From NCBI GenBank assembly GCA_013398615.1, contig VZSR01000479.1, positions 1,398,689 to 1,462,688 on the forward strand: DNA of 64,000 bases. The letters run 5' to 3'. The stretch comes from Brachypodius melanocephalos (Eukaryota > Chordata > Aves > Passeriformes > Pycnonotidae). Made by a program: the position numbers and the translations under genes. Positions within the stretch are counted from its first letter, which is position 1. Every line of letters begins with the position of its first letter. Shown here piece after piece: positions 36,343 to 48,100 of this stretch. The notes under the pieces are model-generated. The model ran no database searches. It had not been told where the DNA came from and saw only the letters and a program-made list of their open reading frames with translations.

Positions 36343-36489
36343 TAAGGGAAAAAAAACCAACACCCCCCCCCCCCCCCCCCAAAAAAAAAAAAAACCAACC
36401 CCAAACAAACCCAAACTACACACAACACAAAAAAACCCACCAAAAAAAACCAACCAGAAAACCCCCTACACACACACACACACACAACC
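36343..36489 (+). repeat. C/A-rich low-complexity tract with C18 and (CA)n
   Basis: A compound tract. There are 18 consecutive C at 36363-36380, then 14 A at 36381-36394. These are followed by irregular A-runs broken by CC or CCC, and a short (CA)n at 36469-36486. On the minus strand it reads as G18 plus T-rich DNA, prone to quadruplex or i-motif formation and to sequencing error. Glycine/phenylalanine-rich frames here are artefacts of composition. Confidence 0.93.
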
Positions 36490-39400
36490 AAAATAAAAAA
36501 TCAAACATGAAAACTTAAACAACTGCTAATTGCTGGGACGTCTGCTGCAGGCCAGTATGGAACCTTCAAAGAGCGCCGCTGTGAGCTCACAGGACTCCTG
36601 CTGGTGCCTGAATTTTCCATAGAATAACTGATTCTGACAGGAAACAATCTTGATACAATCAGAAATGCACAGCTTGCCACACAGCTTTATCAGTCATTAT
36701 GCCACAGACCCCAGCAATATTCTTGAGTCCTCCACACAGACACAACCCTAAGTCAGATATTTAATTTAACTCATCTGAATTCAGAGAGTCAATAAAAGGG
36801 AAACCATCCTCTTAAAAGAACCATCATCTCTGCTCTGTCACTGTTGATAATCAAGCAGCAACACGTCTTCATTCTGGGGAATTAACAGGTCATCTTTCCT
36901 TTTACTGATGTTTCCATTCTGTTCTGTCTGCACCATCTATGCTTCTTGTGGAATCAGACTTCAAAAATGAAAAAATCATCTCAGGTTGCCTCCCTGATTA
37001 ACTTCATCAGAGCACAGAGTAAGCTATTACAAGTACAGAAAAACTTTTCTGGTTTTGTGTTCCTACTGGTCTTGATGAACTGTTGGCATGCTGTCTTCAC
37101 TTACCCTTTCCAGGGCCCAATAAAATGTTGCATAACTTGGAAGGAGAATATGACCACGCTGGTCTAGCTGAGATTTTCATACTGCAGAACTGAGGCTGTT
37201 AGGGGTACTCCTGCTGCCACCTTTTATCCTTCCTTCTATTGGATGTTCTACTTGAGCCCAAAACTGGATATTTTATAAAAGAATGCATCTTATATTGCCT
37301 GAGTTCAAACATAAGTATTTAATTAAGCTGGATTTGCCTCTTTAAGAATTACAGAGCAATACCTGTGCATGAGGCTATGTGGCTAATATGGGGAGGAATG
37401 AAAGCAAAAGAGAGAGAATAGTACAGTTCATAAAACATGGCAAAGTATATTGGCACATTCTTCCCATAACAACTTTTGAAGATAGACAGGATGCATTTCT
37501 GATTGTTTTCCTATTCTCCTCATCTGCTTAGTAAACAAAATTTTCAGAATTGTATTTATAATTTTTCTTGCTCTAAGTGTTTACAAGAGATGAACTAAGA
37601 AACATGTGGATTAGCTTTCCCTCTTAATTTCACATTATTTACTTTTTCAAAATAGTTTTTAAATCACATATATTTCTTTCTTCTTTACTGAATTCCAGAG
37701 AATTAGATAAAGTGTGCCTGTATTAGTGTGGAATACAGACATCACTTTTGAGTAAGCAACTCAAGTACGGCTAAAATGAACGCAGCAGCTACATAAAAGT
37801 GTAGAAAAGGACAGGAAACAACAACAAAACCCCAAATAACCAGGGCAAACACTCAGCTAGTTGATCGTGCTGAGGTGCAGAGTGCCAGGGTTAGAAACAA
37901 TGAACTAGTCTGCCTTCCTTGTAACTGAGAATTGTCACTGCAGCACTACAGACACACACTGTAATTACCTCAGTTTGGCATAACAACAATTAGTGCAGAA
38001 AGACCACAAAAGATAAATTAGAAGAAAATAAAAAGAAACGAGACATTTTAGCTAATTAAGTTTTGTTTGTTTGTATGTATAAATACTACCTTACCTGATC
38101 AAAACCCAGAAATATCCTCCATCTCGCTTTGGATCTACCAAGGAAATCACAGCACTCACAGCAGCGATTCATTAGCTGCAGCCAGCTCAGCTGTAGCTAA
38201 TTTAAAGAATCACAAGCACAGCAGTACAAAATCAAGTGAACTTGGGCAGCTGAAAGTATTTTAACTGTGCAAGAGCTCGGGTACCCCTCAGTTTCAACTG
38301 TGTTGTATGCTCTAGCTGTGAGGTGGTAGCTAGAAGAACTTTTATATTGTAGCCCCAAGAAGTTTAATTAGAAACCTTGTGTATTTCCAGAATCCAGGAA
38401 TACTTATTTCATTTCAAAATAGATGCTGTTTTATACCTAATATAAAATCACTTTAGTGCCTTTCAAGTCACAGCAGAAAAGTGCAAATGTTCTGATCTCC
38501 TGAATCACAATCTTCTAAGCCACAAGCTTTGTTTTCAAACCTTAAATAATTTTCTTTAGGTAATTCAATTCTCATATTTGGTAAAACATATTACCAGCCC
38601 CTAGAACTGAGAATATGGAGAGTAACTGGGTAAAAGTTACAGGAATAATGCAAAATTAAGTTTGCACGCTCTAACGAGGCTGTATAGCACAGGAAGGCAC
38701 TTTAGCTACATCAAGTTAAGATGAGCTGGATTATCATCTCTTACTGGCAGGCTGCTGACTTGATGCTGACGGACTCTCTGCCTGACCAGGTTCTTCTGCC
38801 TCACTCTGCTCTTCCAGGCTCTCACACCATGGACATGATCCCTGAGCTCTTCCCTCCCAGAAAACATTCTTCCTTGAGTCACTGCTCCTCTCATGACATA
38901 AAGATTCAATAGTGTAAGAACTGTGTTATAATATTTTAAAGCAAGCAATATGTAAGCACCACCCACTGAAGTGCAAACAGTGGCAGTCCCTGGGCTGGCA
39001 ACAGAAACATCCAGCAGGTATTCCAGCAGCAGACCTGCTGGTTTGCAGAAATGACCTCCTGCTCAGGTCAGCACCTGGGACTGAAATCCCAGCAGGTGAG
39101 GGGGTTGCAGCCTCCTCTGTCACCTGCTCTGCCCCAGAGGCACACCACGTGTCTCACACACAGCCAGCTCTGGATCATCATCAATCTCTCCATCACACGG
39201 CAGGGATTCATTCTGAGGGAAAGGGCTGTTCCCAAAATGCTGCTGAAGAGGGGTTGTTTCTCTCAAATATTTCAATCACTAGAGCATTTTCAAGAATTAA
39301 GAGGCCCTTCAGATCCTACTCCCAGACATGTTCTGCCTAATAAGAACAAAAATGGTAAAATTATTACACTAAAAAGAAGGTTCTGCTGCAGCCAAGTTGG

Positions 39401-39937
39401 AGAATTTTACTTGGCTGTTGCATCTTCACATTAGGCTGAAAATCAGAAAGAATGCAAATTTAGGAGATGATCTTAGGGATGGATTGCTCAGAATGGGGTC
39501 AAAGTGCATCTTTCATTGAAGAGTTGGACCTGGGCTGCCAGTCTTTATTCAATTCAAAATGAGCTCAACTTCACACAAATACTCTTTTATTTTGCATCTT
39601 CTATTGCATCACATGGCTTTCCTAGTGGTATAGAAGCCCCAAGAATCAGACTATGTTCAAAAATCAGAGGATATTAAGTCTTTGTGTCAGGGTAAATTTT
39701 CAAAAATTAGTTTGGCACAATCAATCATATCTATAACCAAGCTGAAGTGCTTCAGAGAGCTGCCCATCATGGGCTGTTGGCTAAAGATGACTTCAGCATA
39801 ATAAATGTGTGCTGTCCCAGTGAGGTGGTGGAGGTTTATTTGATTTCAAATGCTGTGTTGGTTGCTTAGTACTAATACCACAGACTGGAAATGAAAAACA
39901 TCTAGCACTATTGCCTCTAAATAATTTATGCAGACCT

Positions 39938-39959
39938 TAATGTTGTCTATACAACATTA
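39938..39959 (+). other. Perfect 9-bp inverted repeat, 4-base loop
   Basis: TAATGTTGT, CTAT, ACAACATTA. The ACAAC/GTTGT halves resemble facing SOX/HMG-type sites, but that reading is speculative. Confidence 0.5.
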
Positions 39960-40300
39960 TTTGAAACAGACTTGTTGCAGTGCCAGCAAGTATTGAAATA
40001 TTCCCAACAGGAACCGATCATATCAATCTGACCTTGCTCATTGTAACAAGTCAATGTAAAGAGAGGAAGGAGAACAATCTAAAGAGCCTTTAGCATCTTC
40101 AGCATCTGTTTGAAAACAAAAAGACCAGCATTTTCCTAGAAAACTCATTCCCTGTTTATCTTAATGAGGGCAAAACAAGCAGTGGAGCAACTTGTGGAAT
40201 GGAATTACAATAAAATATAATTCTGTTTTTTTCAGACAAAAGGGCACAAAATCAGTTTTCATTTGGCTCAGTGACTATCCTGTGTTTGAAAAGAATGTTA

Positions 40301-40409
40301 CATATTCATTTCATTTATCATTTAAAGTCAGATAATCAGGAAGTCATTATGTGGCCTACACTGGGCAGCTCTTCGATTAGAGCATAATTGAACACTCTGT
40401 AAGGCAGCC
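40301..40409 (+). repeat. Triplicated element, copy 2
   Basis: The core lies at 40309-40349, 10,006 bp downstream of the copy 1 core and in the same orientation. The differences from copy 1 are one A-to-T and one C-to-A change. Beyond the core it continues to match copy 3 through GGCCTACACTGGGC, a TTCGATT segment and TAATTGAACACT, so the homologous unit is about 105 bp. The flanking DNA (before 40301 and after about 40410) shows no similarity to the flanks of the other copies. That argues against a recent large segmental duplication and for selection on the element itself. No coding potential is evident. Confidence 0.87.
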
Positions 40410-41380
40410 AAAGCTGACAGCTTGGGAATGCATAATATCCTTCCCATGGTATTTTGAAGCAGGGGATAACTGTAGGAAAATCATTGTCAATCAAACGCTG
40501 ACAACCAAGAAGAAGAGGCTGGAACCTCTGCTACCCTGAAAACAAAAATCCAGCTTTATTTCTTAAGCTCTTGAGGCATGTTATGCTTTTTTTTTTTTTT
40601 AATCAAATTATAAGCCATTGTTCTAAAATATCATAACTGAAACCAGAAAACTTTATTTGGCCCCCTTGTCTTTGTCATTTATTTGCAGGGAAACAGTGAA
40701 CAAATATGAAAATGGGAGGAAAGGTTGGATTCACTTCCCCAATGTTTTAAACCTGGCTTTGAAATGTGCTGAGTGCTGAGAACAAAAACTAACGACAAAC
40801 ACTCACACAAGCCCCACATGGCTTGCAAAAACACTGGCCTTCCAGTTGTTGAGTATTTAAATAATTGTTTAATACTGTAAGAGGCTTGATATTAAAAGTT
40901 ATTTTTACTAAGAGACTTAAAACTCTATTTCCAGTTAGTAGCAAAACAAGTTTTCTCATTAAAAGCCTGATTGTTTCCCAGAATTTTCAGTGTGTATTTT
41001 AGTAGAAGCTTACACCTCCTTTGGCAAGCACCTCTGCATTTTTATGGGTCTCTCAAATGTTTCTCAAATGGTTTCTCACACACAGAGATCAGGAATGGGC
41101 ACATCACTATTCCATCAAAGATCAGAGGTAAGCCTTGCAGTTGTAGTTTTTACTTGTGTAAATATTTTTTATCACTAGCAAGCAGAATAATAGTGCTGGC
41201 AGATGATGTCCAACACCACTGATGCATCAACACCATGTTCCAGGTACTCATGGGAGCCTAAGAACTCTTTTTGAGCATCTTTGAGCAGCTGTAGTTGATA
41301 TCATGGAAAGCAGATGTCTTAAACTTTTCAGAGTGTCCTTGAAGGTTGTGCTTCTCAGCCTCACTGTCTGCACATCATCA

Positions 41381-41438
41381 TGTGTATATATATACATATC
41401 TCACATATATATATATATACATATATATATACACATAC
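41381..41438 (+). repeat. TA/CA dinucleotide-rich repeat
   Basis: Interrupted TATATA, ACATAT and ATACAC runs over about 58 bp, an imperfect (TA)n/(CA)n microsatellite. Self-complementary AT runs could extrude as cruciforms. Confidence 0.85.
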
Positions 41439-42084
41439 CTGTAGTATATTTCTACAGGTGCCTGATTAAACAAAATGGAGGCAAATAACAACTGACCATT
41501 GAAAGATCACTCTCATTTCCACCAGGTTGCCACAATGTATTTCCTTTTTCTTTCTTTCCTGAAAGCTCTATATGCCCTGCAGATAAAGGGTTGAGCAAAC
41601 TACATGAGTGGGAAACACAAGCAGAAATCTCCTCACGTTATCCAGACAACACAATAACCTCTGATAGCCTCCATCCTAAATCATCCAGCCCAGGCACTAA
41701 CAAAGCCTGGGAATGTAATGGAGCCTTTCAGCACCAGCTGTAAATCACTTGAGGTAATTCCAAGCCCAAGGGGAGTTGTATCCCAGGCCAGGATAAATTC
41801 AAGCATTGGATGGCTTCCTTTAAAGCAAAGGCGACACCTTGAGCTCTTTTGTGGGTACAGGGTCAGCACCAGGAGGGCAGGAAAATCCTGCATCAGTCTG
41901 CACTCCATTCACTCCCCATCACTGCAGAGCCCTTGGGCTTGACAGTGAAATTCCCACAAATGTGAAATTTCCTCAGTTCACTCCATGGAATTTCTCTATC
42001 CACTGGCTGGACACTGGCACAGCAACCAGAGGGGCTGGCATCCTGGAGAGCCCCTTGGCCCAGTGAGGAAATGCTCCAGTGGGA

Positions 42085-42154
42085 GGAAAGGAAAGGAAAG
42101 GAAAGGAAAGGAAAGGAAAGGAAAGGAAAGGAAAGGAAAGGAAAGGAAAGGAAA
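42085..42154 (+). repeat. (GGAAA)14 pentanucleotide microsatellite
   Basis: Fourteen uninterrupted GGAAA units span 70 bp with no substitution. The absence of interruptions indicates recent expansion and probable length variation between individuals. It lies at the end of a GC-richer block (about 41640-42080). Confidence 0.95.
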
Positions 42155-44410
42155 AAGACAAAATTCTGCTCCGCATTCTAATTGCCTAACATTAAAATAT
42201 TAACAAATACTAAGTGTATGTTGTTCATCAGATTTTGCTAGAGTTATTTACAGAAGATCAGCACCTGATTTACAGAAGAAAGAGGTGCTGTAATTAGCCT
42301 TCAATATAATTGTAATTCATAATTATTTTAGCATGTGTATTTATGCCAATTAATTTGTAAACTTACAGATTTTCTCATCTAATATGAAGGTTGTAAAATT
42401 ACTACAGTCTTCCTGAGCATTTACCTTTATTTGACTTTCCTCACACTTTTTTTTTTTTTCTCCTTGCTGTCTGGCTTTTTGCCTTCTAATGCTAACAAGC
42501 ACAAACAGGAGTAAATCCAGTGGAGCAGCACTAAATTGCATTATTCTTCCAGAGGTCATCTCTATCCTCTTTTTAAGGAACAGCCTAGGGTTTGTGCTCT
42601 GCTGCATTATCCCAGCTTTGTTACCTGATACTACAAATCTCCAGAGCTGCTGGGGATTATATCCAATGAGAAAAGAGTAGAGAAAATTAAATGAAGAAAA
42701 CAAGAATTACTTGTCAGACATATCAGCCTTTCATACATTTTGAGTTCTACAATTAAGTAAAAATAGTAAAGCATGGGAATTTTGATTTTTAATTTTTTTT
42801 AAAGGGGAACAGGACTGTACTGTAAATTTGGTGGAAACATTTTTATAATTCAAAATAAAATTTTGCATGCTGGCAATTTTTTTGCCATCCGACAAAGTAT
42901 TATTCAACTGAAAGGATATACTGGCTTCTAAAAAAATCAGCCCTTGGTTTCTTAAAAGCTAAAATAAGAGAGGAATAGGATGGCCCTATGATGATTAAAA
43001 TAGTACGAGCAGTATAAAAAATAGTAATGTGTTAAAGTAATTTCACCAGGAGTTCTCCTCTTTCTATTTAATGGATTCCACAATTTCCTTTCATGAGGTT
43101 GTATTATCCATCTGGATTCCTGAGACCAGCCCAGAGCAACTCAGTCCCTTGGTTTAGATTAAACTAATGCATTTGTAAGGGATGAATGTCTCTCTTTTTG
43201 TTGACACCATCTCTCTACCTCATGGTATCTTGGCATATTTCTCTGTATTTTATCAGAAAGCTTATTATTGAACATCTACTCAAAATGAGAGCCTGGGGCC
43301 TGGGGAAAATAGAAGGTTTCAAGTTCTTAAGGGGCTACAAATATTTTCAATGTTTCTTCTTCTGGAATGGGCTGACTCAACCCCAAATACACACCTGAGT
43401 GCAATGAAATCTTTGGGAGGTTTTTCAGTTGGTGATGCCACTTTCAACACAAATTCATTTCCATCTGGAATTTAATCATAAATTTGTCAAAAATCAGGAA
43501 GAACCAGTGAGCTACACACCATTTCTCTTGATTCCTTCCCTCAAGCTCTCCAAACAAGACAATATTTCCAACCCAAATTTATTTCAGCTGCTCTACAGTA
43601 CAAGTTTTATTACTGAACTGGACATTGTTCCCAGTTCCAGAGGATTGCCACTGCCTTTCTTTGTTTTTGTGCAGCATAAATTTGTGTATTGCAATTGCTC
43701 ACAGTGTATATTTACAATGTGCACACAAGATTTACAGGAAACAAAATAATTTGTCCACAGTGTGTGTCAGGTGAAAATAATTTAGTATTAAAAGTACTAC
43801 TAGAATGGCAATATCAGGATGCTGATAATCATATGTGGATGCACTTGGAAAATCTTAAACAATTTCCAGGGTATTCTGGCAAAAAAATTTAACCCTTCCA
43901 CTGTTCACATTGTGGTTGAAAAGACAGAGCTCCATTTCCCATCAAACTTGCATGCCACTCAAAAATGTGAAGCGTTCAACTGAAGGGTGTAAAATGGGAA
44001 GCTCTAATTTAAGTAAGAGTCAAAGAGCACTCCAACATGTGGCTTTATGGGATTTTCAATTATAACCAAAATAAGTGAAGATGTAAACAGAGACAGAAAC
44101 GACCGTACCATCAAACATCTGCTCCATAATTGTTTGAACAGCAGATTGCTTACGAATCTCCCATCTATTTATAATCCTGGCATATCCTGATACCTCTCAT
44201 TTTGCTCTAGTTTACTTAGAGGTATTCTGTTCAGTTAAAATATTATTTCCCACCCTGATAAGTGGTGTTAATGAGATAACAGCCCACTCTTTGAGACTTG
44301 ATTACATGCTGTTTGAAGTTGAAATTTTAGGAAATTATGTAAGAAATTACATCTGGTAGTAATCTACATTATTGGTTATCTCAAGTTTTACAGCACTGCA
44401 CAGCAATACA

Positions 44411-44461
44411 GATGTTCATCATGAAGATGAGCATCTTTTATCTTGTTATCTGAAGATAAAA
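44411..44461 (+). other. Two abutting inverted repeats with GATA motifs
   Basis: The first is GATGTTCATC, a 5-base spacer and GATGAGCATC (9/10 pairing) at 44411-44435. The second begins at the very next base: TTTTATCTT, an 8-base spacer and AAGATAAAA (9/9) at 44436-44461. The second stem holds two GATA-type sites facing each other, and its loop contains a third, TTATC. The arrangement could be a cruciform, a structured RNA or a clustered factor-binding site. No evidence of transcription is available. Confidence 0.6.
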
Positions 44462-44996
44462 TGGAGGCCAGGTCTTCTGCTCTCAAACATGTCTTTAAGA
44501 ATAAGCTGTAAAATTATGAATTCCACATAGAAATGTATTTTACAGTGCAACAGTGCAGAGCATTTTTTTTACCATAACTCATAAAATTAAAAAACAATTT
44601 GGAAGTGACTCCTTCCACAGGTCTTTATTATAATAAACTTCAGTCTAAAGAAATTTTCTTACACACAGAGCTAACCCCAGCAATTAAGTCTTTCCAACAA
44701 GAAAGGAAAACATGAAATTGGAAAAAAAATGATTGAAATTTAAATCCTTACAGTAAAATACTGTGAGACTGAAACCATCTGAGACGGTCAGAAAATACAT
44801 GGGCACAAGACCACACCTTTAAAGGCAGCACCCTTTCACCAGATGGTTTTATGGTAGCTAAAGAAAGAATTTCTACCCCTTATTTTGGAACGTGAGGCAA
44901 ACCCTCGCCCTCTAACCTCGCCCCTCTTTCCATTAAGCATGTATGCAAAATTTTCATTTAGCATCTTTCTCCACCTTCCATCGGGTTTGAATAGTA

Positions 44997-45109
44997 CATT
45001 TTCATTTCATTCATCATTTAAAGACAGATAATCAGAAAGTCATTACATGGGCTGACACCGGGCCCCGCGCTCGATTGTGCTGTAATTGAGCACTGCAGAG
45101 CGTGTGCCA
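44997..45109 (+). repeat. Triplicated element, copy 3
   Basis: The core lies at 45005-45045, 4,696 bp downstream of the copy 2 core and in the same orientation, with 3 differences from each of the other copies. Its 3' half contains an unusually CpG-rich stretch (45058-45073, CCGGGCCCCGCGCTCG) in an otherwise CpG-poor neighbourhood. It also has an imperfect inverted repeat, GCTCGATT at 45069-45076 facing AATTGAGC at 45084-45091. The copy continues to about 45109, after which similarity to copy 2 fades. It shows no coding potential. Function as an enhancer or as a co-opted old transposon is inference. Confidence 0.87.
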
Positions 45110-48100
45110 GATCTAATGGATAATGAATATATTATGTCAGCAGAACCGCCTCAGCAAAGCTCCTGGGGAATCACAGGGGGGCTGCAGTGACATGCAGGGT
45201 CACAGATGTTGTGCTGATTTACTGATGGAGTGATTGTGTAATTAGGTAATCAATGGTGGGGAGAGGGCTCTGTGTGGATGGCTAATTTTATACAAATAGA
45301 GGCCATACAAGTGGGAGGCTCACATTTAGGACAGTGGAAGAGGATATTTTGGTTTGGCTTAATTCTTCATAAATTCTTAATGATACGTTCCAAACCTTTG
45401 ATGGTGGAAGGCCAGCAGCAGAGGTCTGACTCTAATTCAAACAGCAGCCTCCTTTCACAATCTTTTTGCAATTATTATCCTTGTAATAGAAAGCTCAAAA
45501 TTTCTACCTTGATTAAAATGAATCTCACCTTGCTTTGTGTTAGAGATTTGCTGTAACTTTTAACATTTCATGCAGAGGTAAAAAAGCAGTCATGGTAAAG
45601 ACATGAAACGTCTCTAAACATTTGCCCTATGTTTACTCTACTCTCACTAGGAGCATTTAGTAATATTTGCTTTGTTCTGAGTGACAGCACATTTAAACAA
45701 AAAATGTAGAGGCAGAAGGTTCACAGCCTAAATTTTTGTTATAAACACTATGAATGTTTGTAATAGAAATGGATTTTAATAGAAAAACATGTTTTTAAGA
45801 AGTCAGATGACTGAACTCTTTACTTAAGAGGATGAACACTAATTCATATTTATGTCCTTTTCCTAATTATGACTGGCTGTATAACAGCAGCTTGTCTCTC
45901 ATCTGCCCCTGTCTCCCTGGTTCCATTTTCCTGTATAATTCTGACATTCCTGTGCTCAGCAAAGCTCTGTCTGATCCAAGCTCTCTCTGAGCAGGAATAA
46001 CCTGTCTGGTTCCCAGTCATGTCCATGACAGTGTCTCAGTTGGGGTTTTGGCATCCATAGGATCTTCCCCACAGTGTCTGTGGCAACAGCTTCCAGTAGG
46101 GCTCTGCCACCCCTGAGGGTTTCCTCCCAGGAGCCTCTGGTGTGTTTGCAGTGACACAAATCTTCAGGGAAAAATGTCACTGACCCTTTACTCAAAAATA
46201 TAAATATAAATTAGGGGAACAGAAGGTATGAGCAGGCAAAGGGCAGCAAGGATGGTTATCACTTATACCAGTTGGTTTCATCCATGGCAAAGAGCACCAG
46301 ATGTCTTCTGTTCATTTTCTGCCTTTCTCCCTCTCTCAGCCTTTGCCAACCTGTCAGATTTCTGCTGCCACCCTGGGCAGTCACTCACTCAATTCACTCA
46401 GCTCCCCTGTCTTTACTATGGACACAGGCTCTTTGATGCCAGGCTTTAACCCTGGAAAGAATAATCCATTCTAGCCAGAGGGAATCCAAAGATCCAAAGA
46501 GATTTTCTTAACAAAGAAGGGCAAATCCTTCTTTTCGTCTTACCTATTACACTCTATTAATAATTTCTTTTGGGACAACTCCATAGTATGTAGGGCACAA
46601 TAAAGAAGCAAATGGAAAAGCAAGGAATTTTCATAATAAGTAATTCGCTATCAGAAATTTCAGGGAGAATTCTATAATTTTGATTCTAGCATGCTTTTTC
46701 TTGTACCCTCTTTGGAGATATACAAACTTCTGAATGCTGCTACAGCTATTTGCTGTTATGCACAGCTACACACGAATATTCCTATCCTGTTTAAGAATGA
46801 ATATATAGAGCATGCTGGGTTTAGACCAACCTGTATTGATCAACCTTCAGTATTAGATCCTTTAACACCTCCCCCCTCTCTTCCCACCTCTGGCTTTGTG
46901 CACCCATCCCTAGCAACTGTACATTAGTACACAGAATAAAAACAGGCAACCACTTTTCATTATGTTTTTCCACCTTGTTGTTCATTTTCTACACCCTACA
47001 ATGACATAAATATTGTAAGACCCAAATGCTACAAATCTTTTGCTGCTATGAATTTTGGCAAATTGGTAAAGTGTTTAGAAGCTTTTTTTCTTGGTCCTTG
47101 ATTATTTTTCCTTAAGTTTGATGACAAGGTTATATTGGGCTTTCTGAATGTTGAGTTTTGTCTTTCTTCAGCTCCTACTTTAACAGAAAAGTATCCTCTC
47201 CTCCCAAATATTCTCTCCTTTCCCTGAGTCCTGAGCAGTAGAACAGGTACATCTGGAATCCAGAAATTCTTCTACTTGGCAGGAATTGCTGTCCAGGCTC
47301 CCAGCACAGCAATCCTTCAGGATGGGCAATAAATATCAAACCTATCAGCTTCAAGTGGTTTTTTCTGACTGAATTTCACAGTCCACAGACTCCAGAGAGC
47401 CAGCATTGACAACCCTTTTCTGAAATTAGGACGATCTTTCTGTTACAGAGTACTGTAAACTTGACAGAGATTCTACTGTAATTTCAGAGAAAAAACTAAA
47501 GGAAAATTTAAGTTTCAGAATAAACTTCCAATTTTTATTCACAACCATGACTGGGAGATATCAACCCTTTTTGTTTAAAAAGCCCTTAAATCTCTTTAGG
47601 ACTCTCCAAGTATTGAGCATGGACACCTTAAAAAGAACAATTCAAAAGTCACCCCATGGAAGGAGGATTTGCTGGCAAACACAGACCAAATGAAGCTTTC
47701 CTTAGAATTGCAGCACATTCTGGCTGCAGGGAACTCCTCAGGCCATCCTGGAAAGTGCTAATGCCATTATCACAGGGATGTGATGTTTTTGAGTGGTGCT
47801 TAGTAATACTGCAGTGTATTTATGATGATAATGAGATGAAACACTTGTTTCTAAAAGATACAGGAAATAAAGATACCTATTGATTTAATTAATAAAAACA
47901 AGCACTCTAACTGCCTCCCAAACCTGCCTATCTCTAGTACTTGGATAATGAAATTCTGAATAATGGTTTTACTGATTTTTAATGTTCTTGCAGTGTTTAG
48001 CCCTTTTAAAACTATATAAGAGCAAGAAGATGAAAATTCTTGGAGATATAAAGAGGTGTGGCTATAGCAAAGTGTACTGTGATGCTTTACAAAACCTAGA

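Larger units (their letters stand above)
35875..40300. other. No gene seen
   Basis: Between LTR copy C and triplicated element copy 2. It contains the C18 tract and otherwise AT-rich sequence. A GC-richer patch lies at about 38700-39180. The 127-codon frame at 39051-39434 has no recognisable domain. Confidence 0.55.
40410..44996. other. No gene seen
   Basis: Holds the TA repeat, the GGAAA array after a GC-richer patch (about 41640-42080), and the abutting inverted repeats at 44.41 kb. A further inverted pair, ATCTGCT (44117-44123) and AGCAGAT (44140-44146), lies nearby. TAATT-rich DNA lies at 42290-42360. No coding signal. Confidence 0.55.

Noticed and set aside
36680..36715. Short resemblance to the triplicated core (CAGTCATTATG)
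   Set aside because: The match is about 11 bases and does not extend either way.
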